Source: Clostridiales bacterium (lineage in GTDB: Bacteria; Bacillota; Clostridia; Oscillospirales; Oscillospiraceae). From it: a stretch of DNA of 64,000 nucleotides. Below, one piece after another: positions 15,339 to 24,488 of this stretch (the stretch's first letter is position 1; each line of letters begins with the position of its first letter). The stretch spans positions 1 through 64,000 of the forward strand of contig SFFV01000014.1 in NCBI GenBank assembly GCA_004557735.1, written 5' to 3'. The notes under the pieces are model-generated. The model saw only the letters and a program-made list of their open reading frames with translations, searched no databases and was not told where the DNA came from. A program made the translations under genes and the position numbers.

Positions 15339-16414
15339 TTCCGTCCTCCCTTCCGGCGCAGCATCATGTAGATAACGACCGGCGCGCCGAAAATGGACGT
15401 GACGGTGCTGATATTCAGCTCCGTCGGCGCGAAGGCCGTGCGCGCGATGAGATCGCACAGCATACAGAATACGCCGCCGCCTAAGAATGTGGCCGGTATG
15501 ACCACGAGCGGCTTGGATGTGTTCAGACAGTGCCGGATGAGGAACGGCACGGCGATGCCGACAAACGAGATCGGCCCGGCAAACGCCGTCACCGTGGCGG
15601 AGAGGATGCTCGAGAGCACGATCAGCGCCGTGCGGAACGCCTTGATGTTCACGCCCATGCTCTGGGCATACGCCTCGCCGAGCTGGTACGCGCCGATGGG
15701 CTTGGCCATGAGAAACGTAACGCCGCCGGTGATGCCGACGACCGTGGCCGCCACGCCGACGTTGCTCCAGTTCATGCCGGAGAAGCTGCCCTTGGACCAG
15801 TTGTGCAGGTTCACGATATCGGAATCCGCCGCGAACGTCACGGTAAAGTCCGTGATGGCGGTGCAGATGTAGCCGATCATGATGCCCGCGACGAGCAGCG
15901 TGGACATGCTCGGGATGCGCCGCGAGAAGAGCAGGATGAATCCCACCGAGAGCAGCGAGCCGACGAACGCCGCAAGGATCAGCGTATACGACGACACGAC
16001 GCCGAAGATCTGGATGAAATAGATCATCGCGAACGCGACGACCATTTTCGCGCCGCTCGAAATGCCGAGCACGAACGGTCCGGCGATCGGGTTTTCAAAG
16101 AACGTCTGCAGCAGGAAGCCCGCGAGCGAGAGCGCTCCGCCGAGGATCGCCGCCATGAGGATGCGCGGCAGGCGGATCTTCCAGATGATGTTCACCTCCG
16201 TGGGATTGCCGGTCTTGGTGAACAGGATCTCCACGATCCGCTCGAGCGGGATGGGGATGTTGCCGATGTTAATGTTCAGCACCGTGATGAGGCAGAAGGC
16301 GGCAATGAGCACGAAGAACACAAGCGCATACCGGGCGCGCCGCCGTGCCTGATGTACGAGATACGCCCCGGCTTGCGCCGGGGCGGTATTCGTATTGACG
16401 GTTTTTTCTGTCAT
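15335..16414 (-). CDS. BtuC/FecCD-type ABC transporter permease
   Basis: This 359-residue polytopic permease of the FecCD family has about ten transmembrane segments. Recognisable motifs are RLPRILMAAILGGALSLAG, NPIAGPFVLGISSGA and GPISFVGIAVPFLIRH, all typical of BtuC/FhuB proteins. It forms the channel for the imported complex. The ATG at 16414 lies 5 bp after the stop of the substrate-binding lipoprotein and has only a weak ribosome site, so translation probably depends on coupling. A longer in-frame extension would run into the upstream gene and is rejected. Confidence 0.92.
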   Translation of the reverse strand: MTEKTVNTNTAPAQAGAYLVHQARRRARYALVFFVLIAAFCLITVLNINIGNIPIPLERIVEILFTKTGNPTEVNIIWKIRLPRILMAAILGGALSLAGFLLQTFFENPIAGPFVLGISSGAKMVVAFAMIYFIQIFGVVSSYTLILAAFVGSLLSVGFILLFSRRIPSMSTLLVAGIMIGYICTAITDFTVTFAADSDIVNLHNWSKGSFSGMNWSNVGVAATVVGITGGVTFLMAKPIGAYQLGEAYAQSMGVNIKAFRTALIVLSSILSATVTAFAGPISFVGIAVPFLIRHCLNTSKPLVVIPATFLGGGVFCMLCDLIARTAFAPTELNISTVTSIFGAPVVIYMMLRRKGGRK

Positions 16415-16419
16415 AGTTT

Positions 16420-17640
16420 TCAGGAAACGCGGGTCAGGAACGTCATGTCGCTCTCCGCACCGCCGGTGAGAACGAGATGGATGTCCCGGATCATTTCGCC
16501 GACAATGTCCGTGGCCTGATAGAACGATTTGCCCGTGCACCAGACGTTGCCCTCCTGCACGGCCTTGAAGTCGGCAAACAGGGCGTCCTTGGCGAGCAGC
16601 TCATTGATGCTCGAGATGGGCGCGTCGATGGAGGCGTTGTAGATGAGCACATCGGCGTCTACGGCGGTGCCGTAGAACGTCTCCATGGTAACGGAAATGG
16701 AGGTGTTCGTCTGGTCGGTCACGAAGTTTTCAAAGGCATAGCGGCCGCCCGCGAGCTCGATCATCTTGGGAATATAGTCGGTGGGCTTGCGGATGACGAT
16801 GGAGCCGTCGGAGTTCACGAAGAAAAATGCGACGGTCTTGCCGGTGTTCTCAAAGCCCTCGAGCTGCGTGATGATGGCGGCCTGCTGGTCAAAAAACTCC
16901 GCGGCCTCGGCATCTTTGCCGACAAGCGCGGCATAGAGCTTGATCCATTCGGTGCGGCCGAGCGGGTGCTGCTCATAGCTGGAGCGGTCCACCAGCACGG
17001 GGATGCCGAGATCCTCGATCATCTCCTTGACCTTGGGCGTGTGGTAGATCATCGTGGACTCGATCGCCAGATCGCACTCCTCGTCGATCAGGCGTTCATA
17101 GTCGGGCTCGCTGTACTTGCCGGCGAACTCGATATCGCCGCGCTGCATCGCCTCAACGGCCGCGTCGATGTACCAGCCGGACTCGCGCGTGCCGGTGAGC
17201 CGGATGTGGTCGAGCGCGTCCACAGCGGCGAAGAGCGACATGGCGGAGGTAGCCGCAAGATAGATCTTGTCCAGCGGCTGCTGCAGCACCGTGACGGAGC
17301 TGTCCATCTTCGCCGGTACCGCCGCGCCCTCCGGCACGACGAGGAAGTCGCCGCCGTTGTCGATGCGGATGAGCGTGTACCCGCCCTCATAACGGAAAAG
17401 ACGGAACACCGTGGCGTACTTGAGCGGCGACTCTTCGGTGAAGGTCAGCCCTTCGATGACCGGCGCGTCAGCCGGAGCCGCGGCGGGGTCTTCCGCCGCT
17501 GGGACTTCGGCCGCGGCAGCCGTCGGAGCGGCGGTCGCCCCGGCGGCTGCGGGAGTTGTGCTCCCGCAGCCGGACATGACGGTCAAAAGCAGCGTCAGCG
17601 CCAGAAGAAGCGCCGAGATTCTCTTTGTCGTGTGTTTCAT
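16420..17640 (-). CDS. BtuF/FepB-type substrate-binding lipoprotein
   Basis: This 406-residue protein has a signal peptide ending in a lipobox (VMSGC, Cys near 25), an Ala/Thr/Pro-rich spacer to about residue 65, and a two-lobe periplasmic-binding fold of the BtuF/FepB class. Segments such as LKYATVFRLFRYEGGY and LGIPVLVDRSSYEQHPLGR are mirrored in the C-terminal part of the giant protein encoded immediately upstream (3-bp gap), so the two genes share an ancestral domain. It delivers substrate to the permease. Corrinoid specificity is inferred from the riboswitch; sequence alone would also allow heme or siderophore. Confidence 0.9.
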   Translation of the reverse strand: MKHTTKRISALLLALTLLLTVMSGCGSTTPAAAGATAAPTAAAAEVPAAEDPAAAPADAPVIEGLTFTEESPLKYATVFRLFRYEGGYTLIRIDNGGDFLVVPEGAAVPAKMDSSVTVLQQPLDKIYLAATSAMSLFAAVDALDHIRLTGTRESGWYIDAAVEAMQRGDIEFAGKYSEPDYERLIDEECDLAIESTMIYHTPKVKEMIEDLGIPVLVDRSSYEQHPLGRTEWIKLYAALVGKDAEAAEFFDQQAAIITQLEGFENTGKTVAFFFVNSDGSIVIRKPTDYIPKMIELAGGRYAFENFVTDQTNTSISVTMETFYGTAVDADVLIYNASIDAPISSINELLAKDALFADFKAVQEGNVWCTGKSFYQATDIVGEMIRDIHLVLTGGAESDMTFLTRVS

Positions 17641-17643
17641 GCA

Positions 17644-20600
17644 TTAACCCTCCCGGGAGGTAATTTCGCGGATCATGCGCTCGGCGGTCGTCTCGTCGCC
17701 GAAGAGGATGCCGTAGAGCTGCAGCCAGTCGGCCTGCGCGAGAGCGTCGGCCTCGTCGGCGGAGCGGTCGATGAGCATCGGGATATCGAGCACGGCGAAG
17801 CGGTCGGCCAGATCGTACAGACGGTCGCGATACTCCACCGCCGTCAGACTCTCCGCGTCAGCGAGGGCGGTCTGCTTGCGCTCGGTGAGCGATTCCTTGC
17901 TCAGCGGCAGGAGCTTGCCGGACGTGATCGCGAGATCGGTCTTGTTCTGCACGAGCTTCTTGTACTCGGGCTTATCCCAGCTGCCGCCGTACAGCACGCT
18001 GCCGTCGGCAAGACCCTTGCCGAGGATCTCGTTCTCGCTCGTCTCCGCGCCGAACACCTTGACAAGGTTCAGCGCTTCAAAGATCTCAAAGGTATCGACG
18101 GGCGTTTCGTCCATCAGATAGATGCTCTTCGCCGGCAGCGTCACGATGATGAGCTGCTTTTCAAGGCCCGCGGGGAGCTCCGTTCCTTCCGGAACGAATA
18201 GATAGCGCAGGACGTTCTGCTTATAGAGCCCGGCGACGTAGTCGGCCTTGATCTGCGCGTTGTCGGCAGTCTCTTCCTCGACGACGGCTTCTTCCGTGCC
18301 GTCGGACGCGGCGGCGCTGTCCGCCTTGGCGATCTCGGTCTTCGCCTCGTCGGTGTCGAGCACCGTGTCGCTTATGACGTCGATCTCCGCGAGGACGATG
18401 TTGCCCTCATAGCGGAAGAGCTTGAGATACTGCGCGTGCTCGAGCTTGATCTCCTCCCGGAACGTGAGACCCATGATCTCGGGCGCCTCGGTGCTGAGCG
18501 TTTTGCCGTCGGTGTTGTCCTTCTGGTTGTTCGCGTTCGTCTTGAGCTGCACGAAGATGATGTACTCGATCTCGTGTGCGGAGGACATCTTGGTGGTCAT
18601 GCCGAGAACGCGGTTGTTCTTGTTGAGCTCCACGGGGATCGTGAAGGTGCTGCCGTCGTTGGAGTAATAGGTGTTGCCGGAGGCCTTCACATAGGAGTAC
18701 TGCGGCGGGTTGCCGCTGCTGCTCACGAAGCGGATGGTGGCGTACGCCTGGCCGTTCTTCACCGTGACCTTGTCGCACACGATGCGCGCGCGGCCGGAGC
18801 CGCCGGAGAAGGAGAAGCTGTCGGGCGCGTAGACGCCGTCCCTGAGCGTCGTGCTGTTATCCACGCGGGAGGTGGAGCCGCTGGTGTCGGTATCGTGATC
18901 GGATTCGTTGTCCGGATCGGTGGGGTTCGGGGTGGGCGTCGGCGTCGGAGTCGGCGTGGGTGTCGGAGTGACGGGGTCGGCCGCGTCGCCGATCTTCTTG
19001 AGCGAATCGGAACGGAACGTCACCGTGCGGTCGTACCAAATGTTGTTTTTCAGGCTGTGCGAGGAGATGATGAGGGGCTTGTCGAGCTCAGACACGGGGA
19101 TGGTGTAGGTGTACTTGCCGTTTTCGTCCACGGCGAAGGGCGCCCAGTTGTCCTTGTCCTTCTCGGCCTCGTCGCCCGTGCCGGGGTAGATGTAATCGTA
19201 GCCGGTGCCGCTGAGCGTCAGCGTGGCCATGATCGCGCCGTTCACAACGTTGAGCTTCGTGTCGATGATCTTGAACATCGCCGCGTCGCACTCGGCCGTG
19301 GCGGAATACTTGCCGTCCTCGGCGGTGCGCTTGAGATTTCCGATGTCCAGCGTGATGCTGCGGTCGTACCACTTGTCGTTCTTCTGGCTGTGAGAGGTGA
19401 CGGCCAGCGGGTTCGTCAGCTTATCCACCGTGATGGTGTAGGTGTGCCAGTTGTCGCGCGTCTCGCCGTCGATCGTACCGCTCACGACCTTGGCGGGAGC
19501 CCACTCGCTCCGGTCAACGGCGTCGGCCTGCGTGCCGGTGCCGGGGTAGAGGTAATCGTAGCTGGTGCCGTTGAGCGTGAGCGTCAGCTGATACTTGCCG
19601 TCCTTCGCCGTGATGACGACGCGGCGCACCTTGAACATCGCAGCGCCGGTCTCGGCGGTGGTGGTGTAGGTGGTGCCGTCCTTGATGACCGAGCTCGGGT
19701 CGCTCGGATCGACCGGATCGACGGGGTCGGAACCGCCGCTCAGGCGCGGCAGGAAGCGCGGCAGCAGGAGCTGATCCTGCTTCGTGCTCCACGCTCCGCT
19801 CTTGCTGCAGCTCACAAACGGGATGGCTTCCGCAAGGGCGCTCTTCGGCAGCGTGACGGAGAACACGCGGTAGCTGTAGGGATCGTCCGCGTTGAGGATG
19901 CCGGCGGAGACCGCGTTGGCCTCGCGCGTCGCCTCATTGTCGCTCACGGAGCCGAAGTACAGTTTGCTGTAGCCGCTGGTGCGGGTGACATACCGGATGG
20001 TGATCGTATCGCCGGACACGGTCAGCGTCGCGCCCGCGTCGACGGGGATAACGCCGTTTTTCGTGTAGGCGTAGCCGAAGAGATCGTACACGCCGTCCGT
20101 GAAGGCGGAGGCGTCAAACGTGCCGTTGAAGTTCGGGACGTTCAGGAAGTAGGACTGCGAGGTATCCCATGAGTTATCGGAGAAGCCGACTGTCGCGGGC
20201 GTGTAGGAGCCCTGCCGCTCGGCGTTCACGGTGTAAACGAACGTCGTGGTGCCGTCGGGGTTCTGCGTGCCGGTGACATAGCCGGATTTATCCTTATCGT
20301 TGCGGTCGCCCAGATACAGCTTGTCCGGCGTCTTGGAGGAATTGTTTCCTGCCGCCTTGCCGGTGATGGTGCAGGTGATGGTCGTGCCCTTGAGCACCGC
20401 GGAGGAAGAGGAGATCTTGAAGCTCTGCTCCACCCGGCTGCCGCCGGCGAGCAGACGGATACCGGCATCGTCCAGCCGCGTCTCGGTATCGTCCGTCAGA
20501 CGGGGCAGATAGTCGGTGAGAACCAGATAATCCTGCTTCTCCAGCCAGCCGTTCGTATCCTGATACCACAGCGGCGAATGGCGCACGAAGGGGATCTTGT

Positions 20601-22854
20601 CGCCGAGCGCGCTCTTCGGGAGCGTGATATAGAACACCTTGTAGTTCATGCCGATGGGCTCATAGTCGGCGTTGCCGATCGCATTCGCCTCGCGGGTGGC
20701 CATCGGGTCGGTCACAAGGCCCATGTAGATCTTGTCGGTATCGCTCGCGCGGGTGACCCACTTGATCGTGACGGTGTCGCCGGAAACAGTCAGCGTGGAC
20801 TGCGTGTCCACGGGGAAGCCGCGGTTGTCGACCTTGTCGAGATAGGGGTAGGCGTTGCCGTAGAGATCGTACACGCCGTCGGTGTAATAGCTCGGGTCAA
20901 ACGCGCGGCCAAAGCTCGGGATGTTCAGGAAGAAATCCTGGTTCTCGTCCCAGCTGCCGTCGGCAAAGCCGATGACAACGGGGATGGATGTCCCCTGCTT
21001 GTCCGCGGAGACGCCGAACGAGAAGGTCGTCTGCAGGCCGTTCACGCTGCCGGAAACGGCGGAGGACTTGTCCTTATCGTCGCGGCTGCCGAGATAGAGC
21101 TTCACCGCGGGCTTTCCGGCGTGGACGCCGGTCATTTCGCCGGTGATGGTGCAGTAGATCGTATTGCCGATGAGCGCGGCGGTGGAGGAGCTGATCTTGA
21201 AGCTCGACTCGTTGAAGCCGCCGGCGGCGACCATCTTCATTTCGGCATCGGAGATCTCCGTGCCGGTGTCGCAGTCTCCGTCCGCAGGGATGGAGATCAC
21301 GAGGTCTTTGGTGGTATACCAGCCGCCGTCCGGCTTGCCGAGGGCGATGGGCATGGGTGTGCCGCGGTAGGACGCGGGCAGTTCAAACTCGAACACCCAG
21401 CCGCCGCCGCTGCGCGCCGTGCCCTGCACATAGGGGGACTTGAACGCATCGTCCTTGGAGCCGAAGTACAGCTTGTCGAACGAGGTGTTGGCGGTCTCAA
21501 AGCGGATGAGCAGCTTTTCGCCCGCGACGACCATGCCGGTCTTCGCGGCGGTGAGCATCTTGAATTCCGCGTTGTCCTCGGCCTTCAGAACCTTGATGCC
21601 GGCTTCCTTCAGATTGTCGGGCAGCTTCGGGATCGCGGGCGCGGCCTCCGGCTTCTTATCCGGGTCCTCGCCCGAGCCGGTGCCTTCGGGGATATCGGCG
21701 GGGACGATGAGCTCAAGCTCGCTGGAGTTATACGGGCTCTTCGCGGTGAGATCGCCCTTGAGGATGCAGACCGGGACACGCGTGCCGGCGGCGCTCGCCG
21801 GAAGCGTGAAGTGGTAGGCCTGCGTGGCCGTTCCGGCCACGCCGCCGACAACGTCGAACGCGCCGCCCTTATCAAGCTGGGCGGTCAGCGCTGTGTGCGT
21901 GCCGAAGTACAGATAGGAATAGGTGAAAGCGCCGCTCGCGGCAGGATTCACCTGCACCGTCGCGTAGATCGTGTCGCCGACCTTGACGGCGGTGGCCGTC
22001 TCGATCTTGAACATGGGATAGACCGTATCGACGCTCTGCTTGGCGACGAACATCTTGCCGCTCACGTCCTGCTCGGCGCAGGGGGCGGCGGGATAGTCCA
22101 CCGGCGTGGGGACGGGGTCGGCCTTGCCCTCCGGAATATCGGCGGGAACAACGAGCTCGAGCTCGCTGGAGTTATAGGGGCTCTTCGCGGTGAGATCACT
22201 CTTGAGGATGCAGACCGGGACACGCGTGCCGGCAGCGCTCGCCGGAAGCGTGAAGTGGTAGGCCTGCGTGGCCGAGCCGTTCACGCCCGCGGCGACGCTG
22301 AACTCGCCGCCCTTATCAAGCTGGGCGGTCAGTGCCGTGCGCGTGCCGAAATAGAGATAGGAATAGGTAAACGCGCCGCTCGCCGCGGGGTTCACCTGCA
22401 CCGTCGCGTAGATCGTGTCGCCGTACTTGACGGCGGTGGCCGTCTCGATCTTGAACATAGGGTAGACCGTAGCGCAGGGGGCAGCGGGATAGTCCACCGG
22501 CGTGGGGACGGGGTCGAGCTTCCCTTCCGGAATATCCGCGGGAACGACGAGCTCAAGCTCGCTGGAGTTATACGGGCTCTTCGCGCTGAGATCGCCCTTG
22601 AGGATGCAGACCGGGACGCGCGTTCCGGCGGCGCTCGCCGGAAGCGTGAAATGGTAAGTCTGCGTGGACGATCCGTTCACACCGCCGACGACACTGAACG
22701 GCCCGTCCTTTTCGAGCTGCTCAAGAAGCGCCGTGCGCGTGCCGAAATAGAGATAGGAGTAAGTAAAGGCGCCGCTCGCCGCGGGGTTCACCTGCACCGT
22801 CGCGTAGATCGTGTCGCCGTACTTGACGGCGGTGGCCGTCTCGATCTTGAACAT
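17644..22854 (-). CDS. Giant modular extracellular protein, C-terminal part (after frameshift)
   Basis: The open frame of 1736 residues has no start of its own: it is the continuation, after a 7-bp deletion near 22867, of the reading frame that begins at 24143. It holds three more copies of the 148-residue near-identical repeat (MFKIETATAVK ... VPVCILK), diverged modules of the same beta-sandwich look (about 440-1000, with YLGSRDDKDKS, IGFADGSWDENQDF and GVYDLYGNAY), two shorter modules with YDYLYPGTG and NDKWYDRSITL, a Thr/Pro linker, a module like the heme-binding Shp/NEAT class (GVYAPDSFSFSGGSG) and a final 280 residues homologous to lobe I of the neighbouring BtuF-like protein. There is no sortase motif or transmembrane helix. 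The likely role is corrinoid capture at the surface (inference). Confidence 0.8.
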   Translation of the reverse strand: MFKIETATAVKYGDTIYATVQVNPAASGAFTYSYLYFGTRTALLEQLEKDGPFSVVGGVNGSSTQTYHFTLPASAAGTRVPVCILKGDLSAKSPYNSSELELVVPADIPEGKLDPVPTPVDYPAAPCATVYPMFKIETATAVKYGDTIYATVQVNPAASGAFTYSYLYFGTRTALTAQLDKGGEFSVAAGVNGSATQAYHFTLPASAAGTRVPVCILKSDLTAKSPYNSSELELVVPADIPEGKADPVPTPVDYPAAPCAEQDVSGKMFVAKQSVDTVYPMFKIETATAVKVGDTIYATVQVNPAASGAFTYSYLYFGTHTALTAQLDKGGAFDVVGGVAGTATQAYHFTLPASAAGTRVPVCILKGDLTAKSPYNSSELELIVPADIPEGTGSGEDPDKKPEAAPAIPKLPDNLKEAGIKVLKAEDNAEFKMLTAAKTGMVVAGEKLLIRFETANTSFDKLYFGSKDDAFKSPYVQGTARSGGGWVFEFELPASYRGTPMPIALGKPDGGWYTTKDLVISIPADGDCDTGTEISDAEMKMVAAGGFNESSFKISSSTAALIGNTIYCTITGEMTGVHAGKPAVKLYLGSRDDKDKSSAVSGSVNGLQTTFSFGVSADKQGTSIPVVIGFADGSWDENQDFFLNIPSFGRAFDPSYYTDGVYDLYGNAYPYLDKVDNRGFPVDTQSTLTVSGDTVTIKWVTRASDTDKIYMGLVTDPMATREANAIGNADYEPIGMNYKVFYITLPKSALGDKIPFVRHSPLWYQDTNGWLEKQDYLVLTDYLPRLTDDTETRLDDAGIRLLAGGSRVEQSFKISSSSAVLKGTTITCTITGKAAGNNSSKTPDKLYLGDRNDKDKSGYVTGTQNPDGTTTFVYTVNAERQGSYTPATVGFSDNSWDTSQSYFLNVPNFNGTFDASAFTDGVYDLFGYAYTKNGVIPVDAGATLTVSGDTITIRYVTRTSGYSKLYFGSVSDNEATREANAVSAGILNADDPYSYRVFSVTLPKSALAEAIPFVSCSKSGAWSTKQDQLLLPRFLPRLSGGSDPVDPVDPSDPSSVIKDGTTYTTTAETGAAMFKVRRVVITAKDGKYQLTLTLNGTSYDYLYPGTGTQADAVDRSEWAPAKVVSGTIDGETRDNWHTYTITVDKLTNPLAVTSHSQKNDKWYDRSITLDIGNLKRTAEDGKYSATAECDAAMFKIIDTKLNVVNGAIMATLTLSGTGYDYIYPGTGDEAEKDKDNWAPFAVDENGKYTYTIPVSELDKPLIISSHSLKNNIWYDRTVTFRSDSLKKIGDAADPVTPTPTPTPTPTPTPNPTDPDNESDHDTDTSGSTSRVDNSTTLRDGVYAPDSFSFSGGSGRARIVCDKVTVKNGQAYATIRFVSSSGNPPQYSYVKASGNTYYSNDGSTFTIPVELNKNNRVLGMTTKMSSAHEIEYIIFVQLKTNANNQKDNTDGKTLSTEAPEIMGLTFREEIKLEHAQYLKLFRYEGNIVLAEIDVISDTVLDTDEAKTEIAKADSAAASDGTEEAVVEEETADNAQIKADYVAGLYKQNVLRYLFVPEGTELPAGLEKQLIIVTLPAKSIYLMDETPVDTFEIFEALNLVKVFGAETSENEILGKGLADGSVLYGGSWDKPEYKKLVQNKTDLAITSGKLLPLSKESLTERKQTALADAESLTAVEYRDRLYDLADRFAVLDIPMLIDRSADEADALAQADWLQLYGILFGDETTAERMIREITSREG

Positions 22855-23795
22855 AGGGTAGACCGTACCTTCTTGGCGACGAACAGCTTTCCGCTCACGT
22901 CCTCTTCGGCCATTGGCGCGGAGGCGTATTCTGCCGGCGTGGGGACGGGTGTTACCTTGCCTACGGGGATATCCTCGGCGATGACGAGCTCAAGCTCGCT
23001 GGAGTTATAGGGGCTCTTCGCGGTGAGATCGCCCTTGAGGATGCACACCGGAACGCGCGTTCCGACGGCAGTCGCGGGCAGCGTGAAGTGGTAGGCCTGC
23101 GTGGCCGAGCCGTTCACGCCCGCGGCGACGCTGAACTCGCCGCCCGCGTCAAGCTGGGCAACGAGCTCCGTGCGCGTGCCGAAGTACAGATAGGAATAGG
23201 TGAAAGCGCCGCTCGCCGCAGGGTTCACCTGCACCGTGACATAGAGCTTGTCGCCGACCACGACAGCGGTGGCCGTCTCGATCTTGAACATGGGGTAGAC
23301 CGTATCGACGCCCTGCTTGGCGACGAACACCTTGCCGCTCACGTCCTGCTCAGCCACCGGCGCGGCGGGATAGCTCGCCGCCACGGGGACGGGGTCGAGC
23401 TTGCCTTCCGGAATGTCGGCGGGGACGATGAGCTCAAGCTCGCTGGAGTTATAGGGGCTTCTCGCGGTGAGATCACTCTTGAGGATGCAGACCGGTACGC
23501 GCGTTCCGGCAGCGCTCTCGGGGAGCGTGAAGTGGTAGGTCTGCGTGCTCGTTCCGGCCACACCGGCCACGACGCCGAACGCGCCGCCCGCGTCAAGCTG
23601 CGCGACGAGATCCGTGCGCGTGCCGAAGTAGAGATACGAATAAGTGAAAGCGCCGCTCGCCGCGGGGTTCACCTGCACCGTTGCATAGATCGTGTCGCCG
23701 ACCTTGACGGCGGTGGCCGTCTCGATCTTGAACATGGAGTAGACCGCATCGGCGCCCTGCTTGGCGACAAACAGCTTGCCGCTCACGTCCTCCTC
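21690..23795 (-). repeat. Five tandem 444-bp coding repeats
   Basis: Five near-identical units encode about 148 residues each; the shared MFKIETATAVK start lies near 23732, 23290, 22853, 22458 and 22014. Each unit encodes a YSYLYFGT segment and VPVCILK with a single Cys. The third unit has lost 7 bp and the fourth has lost 48 bp (16 codons, in frame), and both deletions begin at the same position in the unit, just after the TVYP codons (reading gaccgta on the + strand). Confidence 0.9.
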
Positions 23796-24143
23796 GGCCA
23801 CCGGCGCGGCGGGATAGCTCACCGCCGTGGGGACCGCCGGTTCCGGCGTGGCGGTCGGCTCTGCCGTCGGCGTCGGCTCCTCCGTTGCGGGAGTCTCGGT
23901 CGTTTCGGCCGTCGGCGTCGGCGCGGCCGTGGGAGTTGCCTCCGTTCCGGCCGTGGTCTCCGCCGCGGGGGTGGCCGCAGGAGCCGCAGTCGCTTCCGCC
24001 GTCGCCGCGGGAGAGGTCTCCGCGGTCGGCGTCACGGTGCCTGCGCTGCCGGTGTCGTCCGTCGCGAGAGCCGGGACAAGATTCCCCAGCGCCAGACAGA
24101 CCACGAGCAGCAGCACAACGATCCTGGACATTGTTTTGTGCAT
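22788..24143 (-). CDS. Giant modular extracellular protein, N-terminal part (frameshifted)
   Basis: This frame begins with a clear signal peptide (about 1-28, cleavage after PALA), then a Thr/Ala/Pro/Glu-rich linker to about residue 115, then 148-residue repeats starting EEDVSGKLFVAKQG. Two repeats are complete; the third is broken by a 7-bp deletion, after which the frame reads nonsense for about 27 residues and stops at 22788. The other frame resumes at MFKIETATAVKYG (22854). Restored, the protein would have about 2,160 residues. The ATG at 24143 follows AGGAGGG. It is the first gene after the cobalamin riboswitch and terminator. Whether the break is real, phase-variable or an assembly error cannot be told here. 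Confidence 0.85.
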   Translation of the reverse strand: MHKTMSRIVVLLLVVCLALGNLVPALATDDTGSAGTVTPTAETSPAATAEATAAPAATPAAETTAGTEATPTAAPTPTAETTETPATEEPTPTAEPTATPEPAVPTAVSYPAAPVAEEDVSGKLFVAKQGADAVYSMFKIETATAVKVGDTIYATVQVNPAASGAFTYSYLYFGTRTDLVAQLDAGGAFGVVAGVAGTSTQTYHFTLPESAAGTRVPVCILKSDLTARSPYNSSELELIVPADIPEGKLDPVPVAASYPAAPVAEQDVSGKVFVAKQGVDTVYPMFKIETATAVVVGDKLYVTVQVNPAASGAFTYSYLYFGTRTELVAQLDAGGEFSVAAGVNGSATQAYHFTLPATAVGTRVPVCILKGDLTAKSPYNSSELELVIAEDIPVGKVTPVPTPAEYASAPMAEEDVSGKLFVAKKVRSTLCSRSRRPPPSSTATRSTRRCR

Positions 24144-24203
24144 ATTGATGCCCTCCTAAATGATCTCATGGGAAAATCTCGCAAAAATTCAGACGCTCCT
24201 CCC

Positions 24204-24240
24204 GGAAAAACAAAATCAGAGCAGCCCATAGGCTGCTCTG
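24204..24240 (-). terminator. Intrinsic terminator of the importer riboswitch
   Basis: On the minus strand CAGAGCAGCC and GGCTGCTCTG (24217-24240) form a 10-bp hairpin with a TATG loop followed by ATTTTGTTTTT. It lies between the cobalamin aptamer and the first start codon, the expected layout for transcription attenuation. Confidence 0.88.
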
Positions 24241-24315
24241 ACGGTATTTTCAGAATAATAGCGTTTTAATCGGAAACATACCGTTCCAGGCAAGAATCCG
24301 CCGGGAAGCGGTATT

Positions 24316-24448
24316 CATCCGATGAAATATCCTGACTCCGTTTCCTCGCTCGCCCGCCTTCCCAGTCTCCCAGTGGCATATTGGGGTCGCTCCGCGTTAC
24401 AGTTGCCGTTACAGTCCGTGATTCTCACACGGTTCCTTCATTCGGATG
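24316..24448 (-). promoter_or_regulatory. Cobalamin riboswitch controlling the importer operon
   Basis: Reading the minus strand, P1 arms CATCCGA (24448-24442) and TCGGATG (24322-24316) close a region holding GAAGGAACCGTGTGAGAATC, CTGTAACGGCAACTGTAAC, GCCACTGGGAG (24367-24376 region) and AGTCAGGATATT (24326-24337). These are hallmarks of the cobalamin aptamer core. The RNA is followed by a terminator, so bound adenosylcobalamin should stop transcription of the giant protein, transporter and cbiL. Recognition was by eye; no covariance model was run. Confidence 0.9.
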
Positions 24449-24488
24449 TTTCTATTCAATTTTACGGGAGATTCATCCATGTATAGCA

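Noticed and set aside
20578..23010. A long + strand open frame (about 800 codons) opposite the giant gene
   Set aside because: It is the shadow of high-GC repeats read in antisense: His/Arg/Ala/Gly-rich, no domain, no ribosome site, and it mirrors the repeat structure of the minus-strand gene.
21690..23795. Tandem repeats as a CRISPR array or mobile element
   Set aside because: Units are 444 bp, in frame and coding; there are no 20-40 bp repeats with unique spacers, no cas genes and no transposase.
17644..24143. Heme/iron uptake as the role of the giant protein and its ABC transporter
   Set aside because: NEAT/Shp-like look would suggest heme, but the operon lies behind a cobalamin riboswitch and ends in cbiL; corrinoid is the better reading, though heme is not formally excluded.
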